A stretch of 5,412 bases of DNA from Mycobacterium sp. (GTDB lineage: Bacteria > Actinomycetota > Actinomycetes > Mycobacteriales > Mycobacteriaceae), in contig JAFAQO010000540.1 of NCBI GenBank assembly GCA_019246375.1, positions 1 to 5,412 of the forward strand, read 5' to 3'. Made by a program: the position numbers and the translations under genes. Below the pieces are notes generated by a model. It was not told the origin of the DNA, did not search any database, and was given only the letters and a program-made list of their open reading frames with translations. How positions within the stretch are numbered: position 1 is the stretch's first letter; the number at the start of each line of letters is the position of its first letter. Shown one piece after another: positions 1-5,412 of the stretch.

Positions 1-506
1 TGGGTGGCGTCGATGCCCGAGTCGAGGACGGCCCACACCATGCCGGCCCCGGAGCAGCCGAACGTGCGTGCCGCGGCATCGGCATTGATGGTGGTCACCG
101 AGCGGTCTAGGTGGGCGTGGATCACGAGATCCGGCAATATCCGGTAGATCAGCTGCAGCGCCCGCTCCGTGGATGCGGTGGTCGGGGGTTCACCGCCCTG
201 GACCAAGCGAGTCATCTCGTCGGCGCTCAGCACGCATCGCATGTAGTGGCGAGCGACCGGCGTCGGTTCAGGTGGTGTGTCGGGTCCGGGGAAAACGTCG
301 GCAAACAGCGCAAGGAAATCGCGGCGCACAGATGCTGGATCTGCGCCCCGGGCGACGCGAAGTTCGACCAGCACCAGGCGGCGGCCCTGTTCGTCGGCCA
401 GCACCATCTCCGACGCGTTGGGGGGCAGGTTTGCGTCCTGCCCGAGGGCAAGCGGGCTGATTATCGACCGGCGGCGACGATCGGCCGGGGGCGGAACGAC
501 GGTCAC
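1..506 (-). CDS. S8 (subtilisin-like) serine peptidase, N-terminal part, cut by the left window edge
   Basis: The minus strand is open from the left edge to an in-frame TAG near 590; 168 codons are visible from the chosen GTG at 506. Near the end of the visible part is the motif VWAVLDSGID (about residues 157-166). It matches the subtilase block around the catalytic Asp, here Asp162 in a DSG context. The catalytic His and Ser would lie outside the window. The preceding TINADAAARTFGCSGAG is typical, from memory, of actinobacterial S8 peptidases of the TIKADAAR...G.GIVWAVxDSGID type. Residues 1 to about 140 form a pre-catalytic region, perhaps an inhibitory or helper domain. No signal peptide or membrane segment is visible, so a cytoplasmic enzyme is possible. 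No good Shine-Dalgarno precedes GTG 506. ATG 407 (residue 34) is an alternative start, but coding-like sequence begins before it. The substrate is unknown. The family call is fairly firm and the start is uncertain. Confidence 0.82.
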   Translation of the reverse strand, partial: MTVVPPPADRRRRSIISPLALGQDANLPPNASEMVLADEQGRRLVLVELRVARGADPASVRRDFLALFADVFPGPDTPPEPTPVARHYMRCVLSADEMTRLVQGGEPPTTASTERALQLIYRILPDLVIHAHLDRSVTTINADAAARTFGCSGAGMVWAVLDSGIDAT

Positions 507-608
507 GGCGCGCCCGAACAATACGTGGCGCCGACGGTGTTCATGAGCAAATTGTGCGCGCTCGGCGCCCGCGCAGGAACGAGTAGCGCACTACGCGATC
601 TTTGGGCG

Positions 609-628
609 GCAACCCGCAAGCGGGTTGC
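609..628 (+). terminator. Perfect 9+9 bp hairpin, possible terminator
   Basis: GCAACCCGC (609-617) and GCGGGTTGC (620-628) are perfect inverted complements with only AA between, so in RNA an 8-bp GC-rich stem with a four-base CAAG loop is likely. On the plus strand it is followed by GGTCTTAA, a weak T-containing tail; on the minus strand no T tract follows. It could be an intrinsic terminator read from the plus strand, or a tract-less bidirectional one that separates the regulator from the peptidase. The structure is certain, the function inferred. Confidence 0.5.
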
Positions 629-718
629 GGTCTTAACGCAGCGCGCCGCGACTTTCGTGCCCGACCGGAGAAAAACCGTCACTGTACGACTCGCTAACTG
701 ACGGCTGGGGCGACAAGT

Positions 719-856
719 TTGTTGAAACAGGTGGCGGTCGGCGGCGGCGTGGCGGTCGCCTAGTTGGCCGATATCGGCGTACGCGGTGTCGTAGTGCAGC
801 TGGCGGCGCTAACGCAGTTGTCCCACCGCGGTCTCAACCAAAGTGGAAGGGGCAGT
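719..856 (-). pseudogene. Possible gene remnant with internal TAG stop
   Basis: Read on the minus strand, this stretch encodes TAPSTLVETAVGQLR, then a TAG stop (809-811), then RRQLHYDTAYADIGQLGD followed by RHAAADRHLFQQ in the same frame. Most codons end in G or C, as in the true genes of this window, which suggests former protein coding. No start codon or ribosome binding site is apparent upstream. After about 719 the frame stays open down to a TGA that overlaps the peptidase GTG, but that part is not coding-like. I do not recognise the protein family. It may be a chance open stretch, so the call is weak. Confidence 0.2.
731..758. repeat. 10-base direct repeat, 18-base period
   Basis: GTGGCGGTCG occurs at 731-740 and again at 749-758. 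In the minus-strand remnant this corresponds to a repeated Asp-Arg-His (DRHAAADRH). It is probably a by-product of GC-rich coding sequence or a small internal duplication rather than a regulatory element. Confidence 0.35.
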
Positions 857-910
857 TAAGTTTTCCGCAATTCGGCTTTGGCCTCGACGGCGGCCGTCCG
901 TCGAAAGCAC

Positions 911-932
911 TGTAGCAATATGCTGCGCTACA
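911..932. promoter_or_regulatory. 22-bp inverted repeat, candidate operator
   Basis: TGTAGC (911-916) and GCTACA (927-932) are perfect inverted complements separated by 10 bases. This size and symmetry fits operators of dimeric repressors such as TetR-type regulators. It lies about 30 bases upstream of a purine-rich ribosome-binding-like AGGGAG (951-956) and of the plus-strand coding-like stretch at 969, which is where an operator for that former gene would sit. The symmetry is seen; the operator role is inferred. No regulator gene for it is in the window. Confidence 0.35.
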
Positions 933-950
933 TAGCCAAATCGTTACACG

Positions 951-956
951 AGGGAG
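951..956 (+). promoter_or_regulatory. Candidate Shine-Dalgarno AGGGAG
   Basis: AGGGAG is purine-rich and lies 4 bases before GTG 961 and 12 bases before GTG 969. The well-spaced GTG 961 is not in the frame with good codon usage, whereas GTG 969 is. Either the spacing to 969 is simply long, or a one- or two-base change near 961-969 has put the original start out of frame. Confidence 0.3.
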
Positions 957-968
957 AAGAGTGTCGAG

Positions 969-1083
969 GTGGGCGTGGTCTTCAACGCCGAGATCTCCGC
1001 CGCGATCGAGGAGAACCTGGCGCGCACCCCTTACGTGGATGCGCCGGCCGCGCGCGGTATCGCCACCGCCGGCCGCGCTCAGC
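969..1083 (+). pseudogene. Truncated 5' remnant of an unidentified gene
   Basis: From GTG 969 the plus strand encodes GVVFNAEISAAIEENLARTP, then YVDAPAARGIATAGRAQL. Nearly every codon ends in G or C, a stronger coding signature than anywhere else in the gap. A Shine-Dalgarno-like AGGGAG and a possible operator lie just upstream, as expected for a real 5' end. The frame stays open to 1199, but beyond about 1084 it is antisense to the conserved helix-turn-helix of the regulator gene, so the real coding part seems to stop abruptly at the regulator's stop codon. I infer the first ~38 codons of a gene whose remainder was deleted. I do not recognise the protein. A chance open frame remains possible. 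Confidence 0.35.
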
Positions 1084-3717
1084 TTAGCGGTTTCCCGCCG
1101 GGCCGGTTCGCAGGATCGCGGCTAGGTCTTCTCGTGACTTGGCTCCCACACGTTGACATGCGCGGTACACATGGCCCTCGACTGTGCGCACCGACATGAC
1201 GAGCCGGTTGGCGATGTCTCGGTTGGACAAACCCGTAGCAACCAGTTCGATGACCTCCCGCTCACGACCGGTCAACGGAGCCCCCATCGGCATCCGCAAG
1301 GCGGGCGTGCATAACCCACCGCAGGCGTCGGCCAGTTCCCTCGCCAGTGCCGAGGCATACAGTGCCCGCTTGCGCTGCTGCGCCCGGCTAAAGGCGACAG
1401 CCGCTTGGGCGGCGACATCGGCGGCCGTGGCGCGATCGCCGATCCCTCGATAGTCTGCCGATGCCATGAGTAGCCCCTCGCCGTCACCAGCCTGCAGCGA
1501 CTTTGCATGCAGCGCAACGGCACTGGCCAGCGGCAACGACAGCATGTCGGCGAGCTCACCCGTTCGCTCGGTTAAGGAGGTGTCGCCCCACTGAGCTGCC
1601 GCCTGGAGGCAGGCCAGCTCGTGGGTTAACTGCGCACGGTCACGCGCATGGTTGGCGGCCGCCCGCACGGTCGCGACAGCGTCGGTCAGCGAACCGCTGG
1701 CGGCAAGCGTCCAACCGGTCGCCAGGTCCAGAGCCGTCTGCATGAACAGGTAGTCCGGCGGGACAGACGCTCGCGCCTGCCTCAGCGCTTCGTTCGCTTC
1801 GGCCGCCTGCCCGAGCTTGGCATGCGCCTCGGCCAGCGCAAAGCAGCTTGCCGGTCGCAGACCTGTCGTGACACCGTGCATTTGGACTCCTGCGAGTGCT
1901 TCGTGCAAGAGCTTCACCGCGCTCGGAACCGCGCCGCGCATCAGTTCGGCGTGGCCCATCAGGAACGCGAGGTTCGCGTAGGCCAGCCCGGGAATGTCTT
2001 CCGCTGATTCGGCGATCTGTTTGGCAGATTGCACGCACTCGTCGATGCGGCCAGTCAACCGGCAGGCCCGGGCGTAGACGCTGCCGAACCAAAACCGCAT
2101 GAATGACGCTTGAAACGATGTCATGGCACGCCGGAGCGCCGCGCTGGCTACGTCGCTGATGTCGTGGACTTCTCCCAGCGCGCCCATCGCCATGATCAAT
2201 GCGAGTGATGCCATCATCGAGTGAAAGTCGGGCAACGCTCCCGAAGCCAGCGCAGCCCTAGCTTTTTCGGCCGCGGGTCCGCAGCGCGCCAGCACCGCGT
2301 CGACGCAGGCTTCGACCGCAATGCGCTCAGCCCGGTCCGCCGCCGATTCCCGGGTTGTTGCAAGTGCGTCGAGGATGGCCGACGCATCCCGGGGCCGGCC
2401 GAGCATCCAGATCAGATTGGCCGCTCGGACGGTGGACCAGTGCTGGCCGTCAGGGCGGCTTTGGTCACCCATCTCCCGCAGGACTGGCTCGGCTTCCTGG
2501 CCACGTCCGGCAAGCACCAGGTTCATCGCGCGCAGACCAGCAGCCTCGACCTCCCCGGCTTCGGCAGCGGCGGTGGCGAATCGGTCAGCCAACTCGAGAT
2601 CGAGCAGTGTCATAGCGTATCGCGCCGAACGCAGAAAGAGGCCGGGCTCCGGGACAGGGCCGGATTCCAAGTCGGATTCCAAGGTGAGCAACGCTCGACG
2701 TACGGTCGCGTGCATGTCGGTGTCGACGTCTTTGGCCAGCCGTTGCGCCAGGCGACCACGGATGCGCGACAGATACAGTTCGCCCGCGGTTGCGCGGCGA
2801 AGCTCGCCGAATAGTGGGTGTGCGAGCCGGGCCATCAGCGTACTGCCAGTGCGCTCCACGGTGACCAAACGCATCTGTTCAGCGACCTCTAGATCGCGCC
2901 GGCGCACCAGGTCGGTCAGCACATCAACCGCGAGCGGTTCGCACTGCGACAAGGTATCGACTACCAGCGCAAGGCCCGGCGTGAGGCGGCTCAGCTCCCG
3001 ACCGACCATCTCGCCGATGCTGGGCGAGACTGCAACGTCTTCGTCCCATATCCATACCCCCGCCACCTGTCGGATCCGACCCGCCGCAACCTGGTCCCTC
3101 AGTAGTTGACGCACGAAGAGGGCGTTTCCGCCGGTCAACTTCCAGAACCGCCGGGCGCTGCGGGCATCCACTGACCCGCCCAGGGTGGTCTCGATCATGT
3201 GGCGGGTGGCTGCAGCCGACAACGGTTCGAGGTCTAGGCGGGCGAGGTCACCGTCCTTCCACAACGCAGTCACGGCATCGGGCTCGCCGCCGCCCGCACG
3301 CAACGTCACGACCATGCGCGCGCTGTGCGACTGGGCGAGCTGGTGCACCACATGAGCGGAAAGGCCATCGAGAAGGTGGGCATCGTCGACACCGATCAAC
3401 ACGCGTCCCCGACGTTGTTGCGCAATAAAAGAATCAACAAGCCGACGCACACTGGACAGCGGATCAGACATCACGTCGTTCAGTGACGCGGTGAATGCAC
3501 CCAACGGAAGCCGGCGGGCGGATTCTGTGCCGACGATCCACTTTGTGCGCTCACCAGATGCTTGCGCGCGGGTCAACACTTCACGCGCAAGACGGGTTTT
3601 GCCTACACCCGGCGCTCCAACTATCACCACGCCCGAGAAATTGCCAGCACCGCCTAGCACGCGGCGAATAACCGCGAGTTCGTCGTCGCGTCCGGTCAGC
3701 GGATCGCCGCTGATCAC
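1084..3717 (-). CDS. LuxR-family transcriptional regulator with AAA ATPase domain (LAL / MalT-like)
   Basis: This complete 877-residue cytoplasmic regulator runs from GTG 3717 to TAA 1084-1086. Residues 1 to about 260 are an AAA_16/STAND-type ATPase: the PLTGRDDEL entry motif (6-14), Walker A GAPGVGKT (34-41), Walker B VLIGVDDAH (about 106-114), a sensor-1-like MVVTLR (135-140), and LTGGNALFVRQLL (194-206), the GGNP.F..EL element common in this family. Residues about 330-790 are alanine- and leucine-rich helical repeats, probably TPR-like, the usual sensing or partner-binding part. Residues 814-877 are a GerE-type helix-turn-helix (PLTGREREVIEL, GLSNRDIA, recognition helix around SVRTVEGHVYRA at 842-853). 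The size is typical of LAL regulators. Unlike several mycobacterial relatives it carries no adenylate cyclase domain. It probably binds DNA in an ATP- and ligand-dependent way, but ligand and targets are unknown. A TATAGT box fits a leaderless message from the GTG. Confidence 0.93.
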   Translation of the reverse strand: MISGDPLTGRDDELAVIRRVLGGAGNFSGVVIVGAPGVGKTRLAREVLTRAQASGERTKWIVGTESARRLPLGAFTASLNDVMSDPLSSVRRLVDSFIAQQRRGRVLIGVDDAHLLDGLSAHVVHQLAQSHSARMVVTLRAGGGEPDAVTALWKDGDLARLDLEPLSAAATRHMIETTLGGSVDARSARRFWKLTGGNALFVRQLLRDQVAAGRIRQVAGVWIWDEDVAVSPSIGEMVGRELSRLTPGLALVVDTLSQCEPLAVDVLTDLVRRRDLEVAEQMRLVTVERTGSTLMARLAHPLFGELRRATAGELYLSRIRGRLAQRLAKDVDTDMHATVRRALLTLESDLESGPVPEPGLFLRSARYAMTLLDLELADRFATAAAEAGEVEAAGLRAMNLVLAGRGQEAEPVLREMGDQSRPDGQHWSTVRAANLIWMLGRPRDASAILDALATTRESAADRAERIAVEACVDAVLARCGPAAEKARAALASGALPDFHSMMASLALIMAMGALGEVHDISDVASAALRRAMTSFQASFMRFWFGSVYARACRLTGRIDECVQSAKQIAESAEDIPGLAYANLAFLMGHAELMRGAVPSAVKLLHEALAGVQMHGVTTGLRPASCFALAEAHAKLGQAAEANEALRQARASVPPDYLFMQTALDLATGWTLAASGSLTDAVATVRAAANHARDRAQLTHELACLQAAAQWGDTSLTERTGELADMLSLPLASAVALHAKSLQAGDGEGLLMASADYRGIGDRATAADVAAQAAVAFSRAQQRKRALYASALARELADACGGLCTPALRMPMGAPLTGREREVIELVATGLSNRDIANRLVMSVRTVEGHVYRACQRVGAKSREDLAAILRTGPAGNR

Positions 3718-3729
3718 GGGCCGACTATA
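3718..3729 (-). promoter_or_regulatory. Probable leaderless promoter (-10 TATAGT) of the LuxR regulator
   Basis: On the minus strand TATAGT (3729-3724), one base from TATAAT, is followed by six bases (CGGCCC) and then GTG at 3717. The hexamer therefore ends at -7 if transcription starts on the G of GTG, which is the standard arrangement for leaderless mRNAs that are common in mycobacteria. No Shine-Dalgarno precedes the GTG, which agrees with this. No good -35 is seen; an 8-base palindrome CGAATTCG (3752-3759) occupies about -36 to -43 and could bind a regulator. Confidence 0.6.
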
Positions 3730-3743
3730 ACGCGCGCCAAAGA

Positions 3744-3998
3744 TTAACGTTCGAATTCGTCAGTGATTTTCACCCGCGCGACCTTGCGCCTCGACACTGA
3801 ATGCCGCACCCGAAGCATGCGGGCACTTAGTCGCGCGCTGTTCGGCGTCGACCTCGACGGGCGACCCGATGTGGTGGGACCGGCGCTTCGCCGGCGGTGA
3901 ATGGGCAGCCGACCGCGCGTTGCATCCGATTCACCCGCCACGGTGGCTTCCGACCGCGCGGGCAGCGGCGAGTCCTTTCCAACCATTTCCCCTTTCAC
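3744..3998 (-). CDS. Doubtful small ORF, 84 codons
   Basis: This open frame runs from GTG 3998 (or ATG 3986) to a TAA 26 bases before the regulator start. The product would be a basic protein rich in Arg and Ser with no recognisable domain, signal peptide or membrane segment. By my count only about 69 percent of codons end in G or C, clearly lower than in the neighbouring genes, which argues against real coding. An AAAGGGG sits before ATG 3986, but only two or three bases away. It is listed because it is the only candidate gene in the 357-base gap between regulator and ligase; most likely it is not a gene. Confidence 0.15.
   Translation of the reverse strand: MKGEMVGKDSPLPARSEATVAGESDATRGRLPIHRRRSAGPTTSGRPSRSTPNSARLSARMLRVRHSVSRRKVARVKITDEFER
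3880..3894. repeat. Short GC-rich hairpin in the ligase-regulator gap
   Basis: CCGGCG (3880-3885) and CGCCGG (3889-3894) form a perfect 6-bp stem with a three-base loop (CTT). It lies about 180 bases downstream of the ligase stop on the minus strand. No T tract follows in either direction, so a role as terminator is speculative. Confidence 0.3.
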
Positions 3999-4029
3999 CG
4001 GCGATGCCGCCGCTTCGATTCGGGCACAG

Positions 4030-4055
4030 GTTCGCCAGCTAAAGCTTGCGTTCGC
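4030..4055. repeat. GTTCGC direct repeats, 20 bases apart
   Basis: GTTCGC occurs at 4030-4035 and 4050-4055, exactly two helical turns apart, and AGCT-AA-AGCT (4037-4046) lies between them. The site is immediately downstream of the ligase stop codon. The spacing would suit a protein binding one face of DNA, but six-base matches occur easily by chance. Confidence 0.2.
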
Positions 4056-4074
4056 GGTGGTCTAATAGCGACGA

Positions 4075-5412
4075 CTACTTGGGGATCTCCCAGGTGTGCA
4101 CCGGCTCGTTGGCGTGCATGTGCTCGCAGTACCGCCGCAGCATCTCAGCCAATGCCGCGGGCCGGGCCATCCCGCTCTCCTGGAAGGCCCGCACGGCTGA
4201 CGCTTGCCAAGCCGCACCGTTGCGACGAGTCTTGGCGCGGCCTTCGATCACACCGAGATATCGGTCACGCACCTCCAAGTCCACGCCCCAGGTCCGCAGG
4301 CCTTCGTCCGCCATCGGCAGCAACTGGCGGCGCACCAATTCGTCGATGCCCAACTCGCCCAGGCCCGGCCAATACAAGCGGGCGTCGATGCCCCGCCGAG
4401 CCGCCTCGAAGAAATTCTGTTGCGCCGCAGCGAAGCTCATCTTGGTCCACAGCGGGCGGTCCTCCTCAGAAAGCGTGCGCAACATCCCGAAATAGAACAT
4501 CGAATTGGCCAGCATGTCGATGACGGTCGGCCCCGCGGGCAGCACCCGGTTCTCCACTCGCAGATGTGGCCGGCCGACCCCATCCACTTCCACGACGTCG
4601 TACACCGGCCGGTTCCACCGGTACACCGTGCCGTTGTGCAACCTCAGCTCTGAGAGCTGCGGAGTGCGTCCGGCGGCCAGTTCGGCGACCGGATCCTCGC
4701 CGGACACTTCGGGCAGCAACGACGGGAAGTATCGGACGTTCTCCTCGAACAGGTCGAAGATCGACGTGATCCAGCGCTCGCCGAACCATACTCGTGGCCG
4801 AACACCTTGCGCTTTCAGCTCATCGGGGCGGGTGTCGGTCGCCTGAGCGAATAGCTCGATGCGGGTTTCCGCCCACAGGTGATGCCCGAAGAAGTACGGC
4901 GAGTTCGCAGCCAGCGCCAGCTGCGGTCCGGCGATCACCTGCGCGGCATTCCAGTTGGCGGCGAAGTCGGCCGGAGATACCTGCAAGTGCAATTGCATGC
5001 TGGTACAGGCGGATTCGGGCGCGATCGATGGATAGTGAAGGCTGAGCGGTTCCGGTCCGCTGATGTCGATCTGGATGTCCTCGCCGCGGGCGGTGAAGAT
5101 GGATTCGTTGAGGGCCGCATACCTCGTCGACTCGCTCATCCATTCGGCGGCAAGGTGTTCTGGCATCAGCGTGGGCAGGATGCCGATCATCACAATGTGC
5201 GCGCCGCCGGAATTGGCTTGGCGTTCGGCGGCGTTCAAACTGGACCGGACGTCAGCCTCGAGCTCCAGCCCGGTGCGTCCGGGAAGCTGGCGCGGTGGTA
5301 CATTGAATTCGATATTGTAGGCGCCTAATTCGTTCTGGTAGGCCGGATCCGCGATGGCCGCCAGCACATGCTGATTCGACATAGCCGGCTGATAGTGCGC
5401 GTCGACGAGGTT
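4075..5412 (-). CDS. GCS2-family carboxylate-amine ligase (glutamate-cysteine ligase-like), N-terminus beyond the right edge
   Basis: The frame is open to the window edge: ten codons (NLVDAHYQPA) precede the first internal ATG at 5382 and read as family sequence, so the true start lies outside. 445 residues are visible, ending at TAG 4075-4077. From memory, full-length relatives have about 490 residues, so roughly 50 are missing. In visible numbering, family blocks include ELGAYNIEFNVPP (28-40), TSMQLHLQV (137-145), NSPYFFGHHLWAETRIELF (170-188), RLHNGTVYRWNRPVYD (257-272) and HLRVENRVLPAGPTVIDM (283-300). Their acidic, His and Arg residues fit an ATP/Mg- and glutamate-binding site of the glutamine synthetase-like fold. 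Members join an amino acid carboxylate to an amine using ATP. The sequence does not look like the ergothioneine enzyme EgtA, and mycobacteria use mycothiol rather than glutathione, so the true substrate is open. The protein is cytoplasmic; no signal peptide is expected. Confidence 0.88.
   Translation of the reverse strand, partial: NLVDAHYQPAMSNQHVLAAIADPAYQNELGAYNIEFNVPPRQLPGRTGLELEADVRSSLNAAERQANSGGAHIVMIGILPTLMPEHLAAEWMSESTRYAALNESIFTARGEDIQIDISGPEPLSLHYPSIAPESACTSMQLHLQVSPADFAANWNAAQVIAGPQLALAANSPYFFGHHLWAETRIELFAQATDTRPDELKAQGVRPRVWFGERWITSIFDLFEENVRYFPSLLPEVSGEDPVAELAAGRTPQLSELRLHNGTVYRWNRPVYDVVEVDGVGRPHLRVENRVLPAGPTVIDMLANSMFYFGMLRTLSEEDRPLWTKMSFAAAQQNFFEAARRGIDARLYWPGLGELGIDELVRRQLLPMADEGLRTWGVDLEVRDRYLGVIEGRAKTRRNGAAWQASAVRAFQESGMARPAALAEMLRRYCEHMHANEPVHTWEIPK

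Larger units (their letters stand above)
507..1083. other. Long intergenic gap with gene remnants
   Basis: These 577 bases separate the end of the LuxR regulator from the start of the S8 peptidase. No intact gene is convincing. The gap contains a perfect hairpin (609-628), a 10-base direct repeat (731-740 and 749-758), a minus-strand coding-like stretch with an internal stop (719-856), an inverted repeat (911-932) and a short plus-strand coding-like stretch (969-1083). The mixture of coding-like patches on both strands with stops between them suggests a degraded region or past rearrangement. The promoter for the peptidase should also lie near 507-600, but I could not find a convincing one. 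Confidence 0.6.

Noticed and set aside
111..701. 196-codon plus-strand open frame
   Set aside because: Most of it is antisense to the S8 peptidase fragment, whose subtilase motif is convincing; the translation is Arg-rich and has no recognisable domain.
507..1083. tRNA, CRISPR array or intact insertion sequence in the gap
   Set aside because: There is no cloverleaf-like arrangement, no regularly spaced repeat series, and no transposase frame with terminal inverted repeats; the single hairpin and the 18-base-period repeat are not enough.
878..1087. 69-codon plus-strand ORF from ATG 878
   Set aside because: It overlaps the better coding-like frame starting at 969, its translation is Arg-rich and low in complexity, and it has no good ribosome binding site.
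2221..3109. Two long plus-strand open frames (2221-2814 and 2321-3109)
   Set aside because: They lie antisense to the regulator gene, whose domains and codon bias are clear. Such long open frames are expected opposite GC-rich genes, and the translations show no domain.
3801..3826. Imperfect inverted repeat TGCCGCA...TGCGGGCA upstream of the regulator
   Set aside because: It is short, has one bulge, and is well within chance expectation in GC-rich DNA.
3897..4523. 208-codon plus-strand open frame
   Set aside because: It is Arg/Pro/Ser-rich, and its second half is antisense to the conserved ligase; it is a shadow frame.
4204..5328. Plus-strand open frames across the ligase (4204-4653, 4879-5328)
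   Set aside because: They are antisense to conserved ligase blocks and show no domain features.

Overview
The window looks like chromosomal DNA from a high-GC actinobacterium, most probably a Mycobacterium. This rests on strong G/C bias at third codon positions, frequent GTG starts, a probable leaderless promoter, and protein families that resemble mycobacterial ones: a large ATP-binding LuxR regulator, a long GCS2-type ligase and an S8 peptidase of actinobacterial type. The species cannot be fixed by reading alone.

Layout, left to right. All three substantial genes are on the minus strand. At 1-506 lies the N-terminal part of an S8 (subtilisin-like) serine peptidase that runs off the left edge just after its catalytic Asp. 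A gap of about 580 bases (507-1083) follows. It has no intact gene, but it holds a perfect 9+9 hairpin (609-628), a coding-like stretch on the minus strand interrupted by a stop (719-856), a 22-bp inverted repeat resembling an operator (911-932), and a short, strongly coding-like stretch on the plus strand (969-1083) that stops looking coding where the regulator gene ends. The gap reads as a decayed region with gene remnants. At 1084-3717 is a complete 877-residue LAL-type (MalT-like) transcription regulator with an N-terminal AAA ATPase, a long helical middle and a C-terminal LuxR helix-turn-helix. Its GTG start sits exactly where a leaderless transcript from a TATAGT -10 box would begin. Bases 3718-4074 are intergenic, with at most one doubtful 84-codon ORF. 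At 4075-5412 is most of a GCS2-family carboxylate-amine ligase, described as glutamate-cysteine ligase-like, whose N-terminus lies beyond the right edge.

How they work together: there is no tight operon. Gaps of about 360 and 580 bases separate the three genes, and the regulator probably has its own promoter. A functional link between ligase, regulator and peptidase is possible but not shown. I see no CRISPR array, tRNA, rRNA, intact insertion sequence or recognisable new defence or biosynthetic system. The most interesting parts are the remnant-bearing gap at 507-1083 and the ligase, whose substrate is uncertain.
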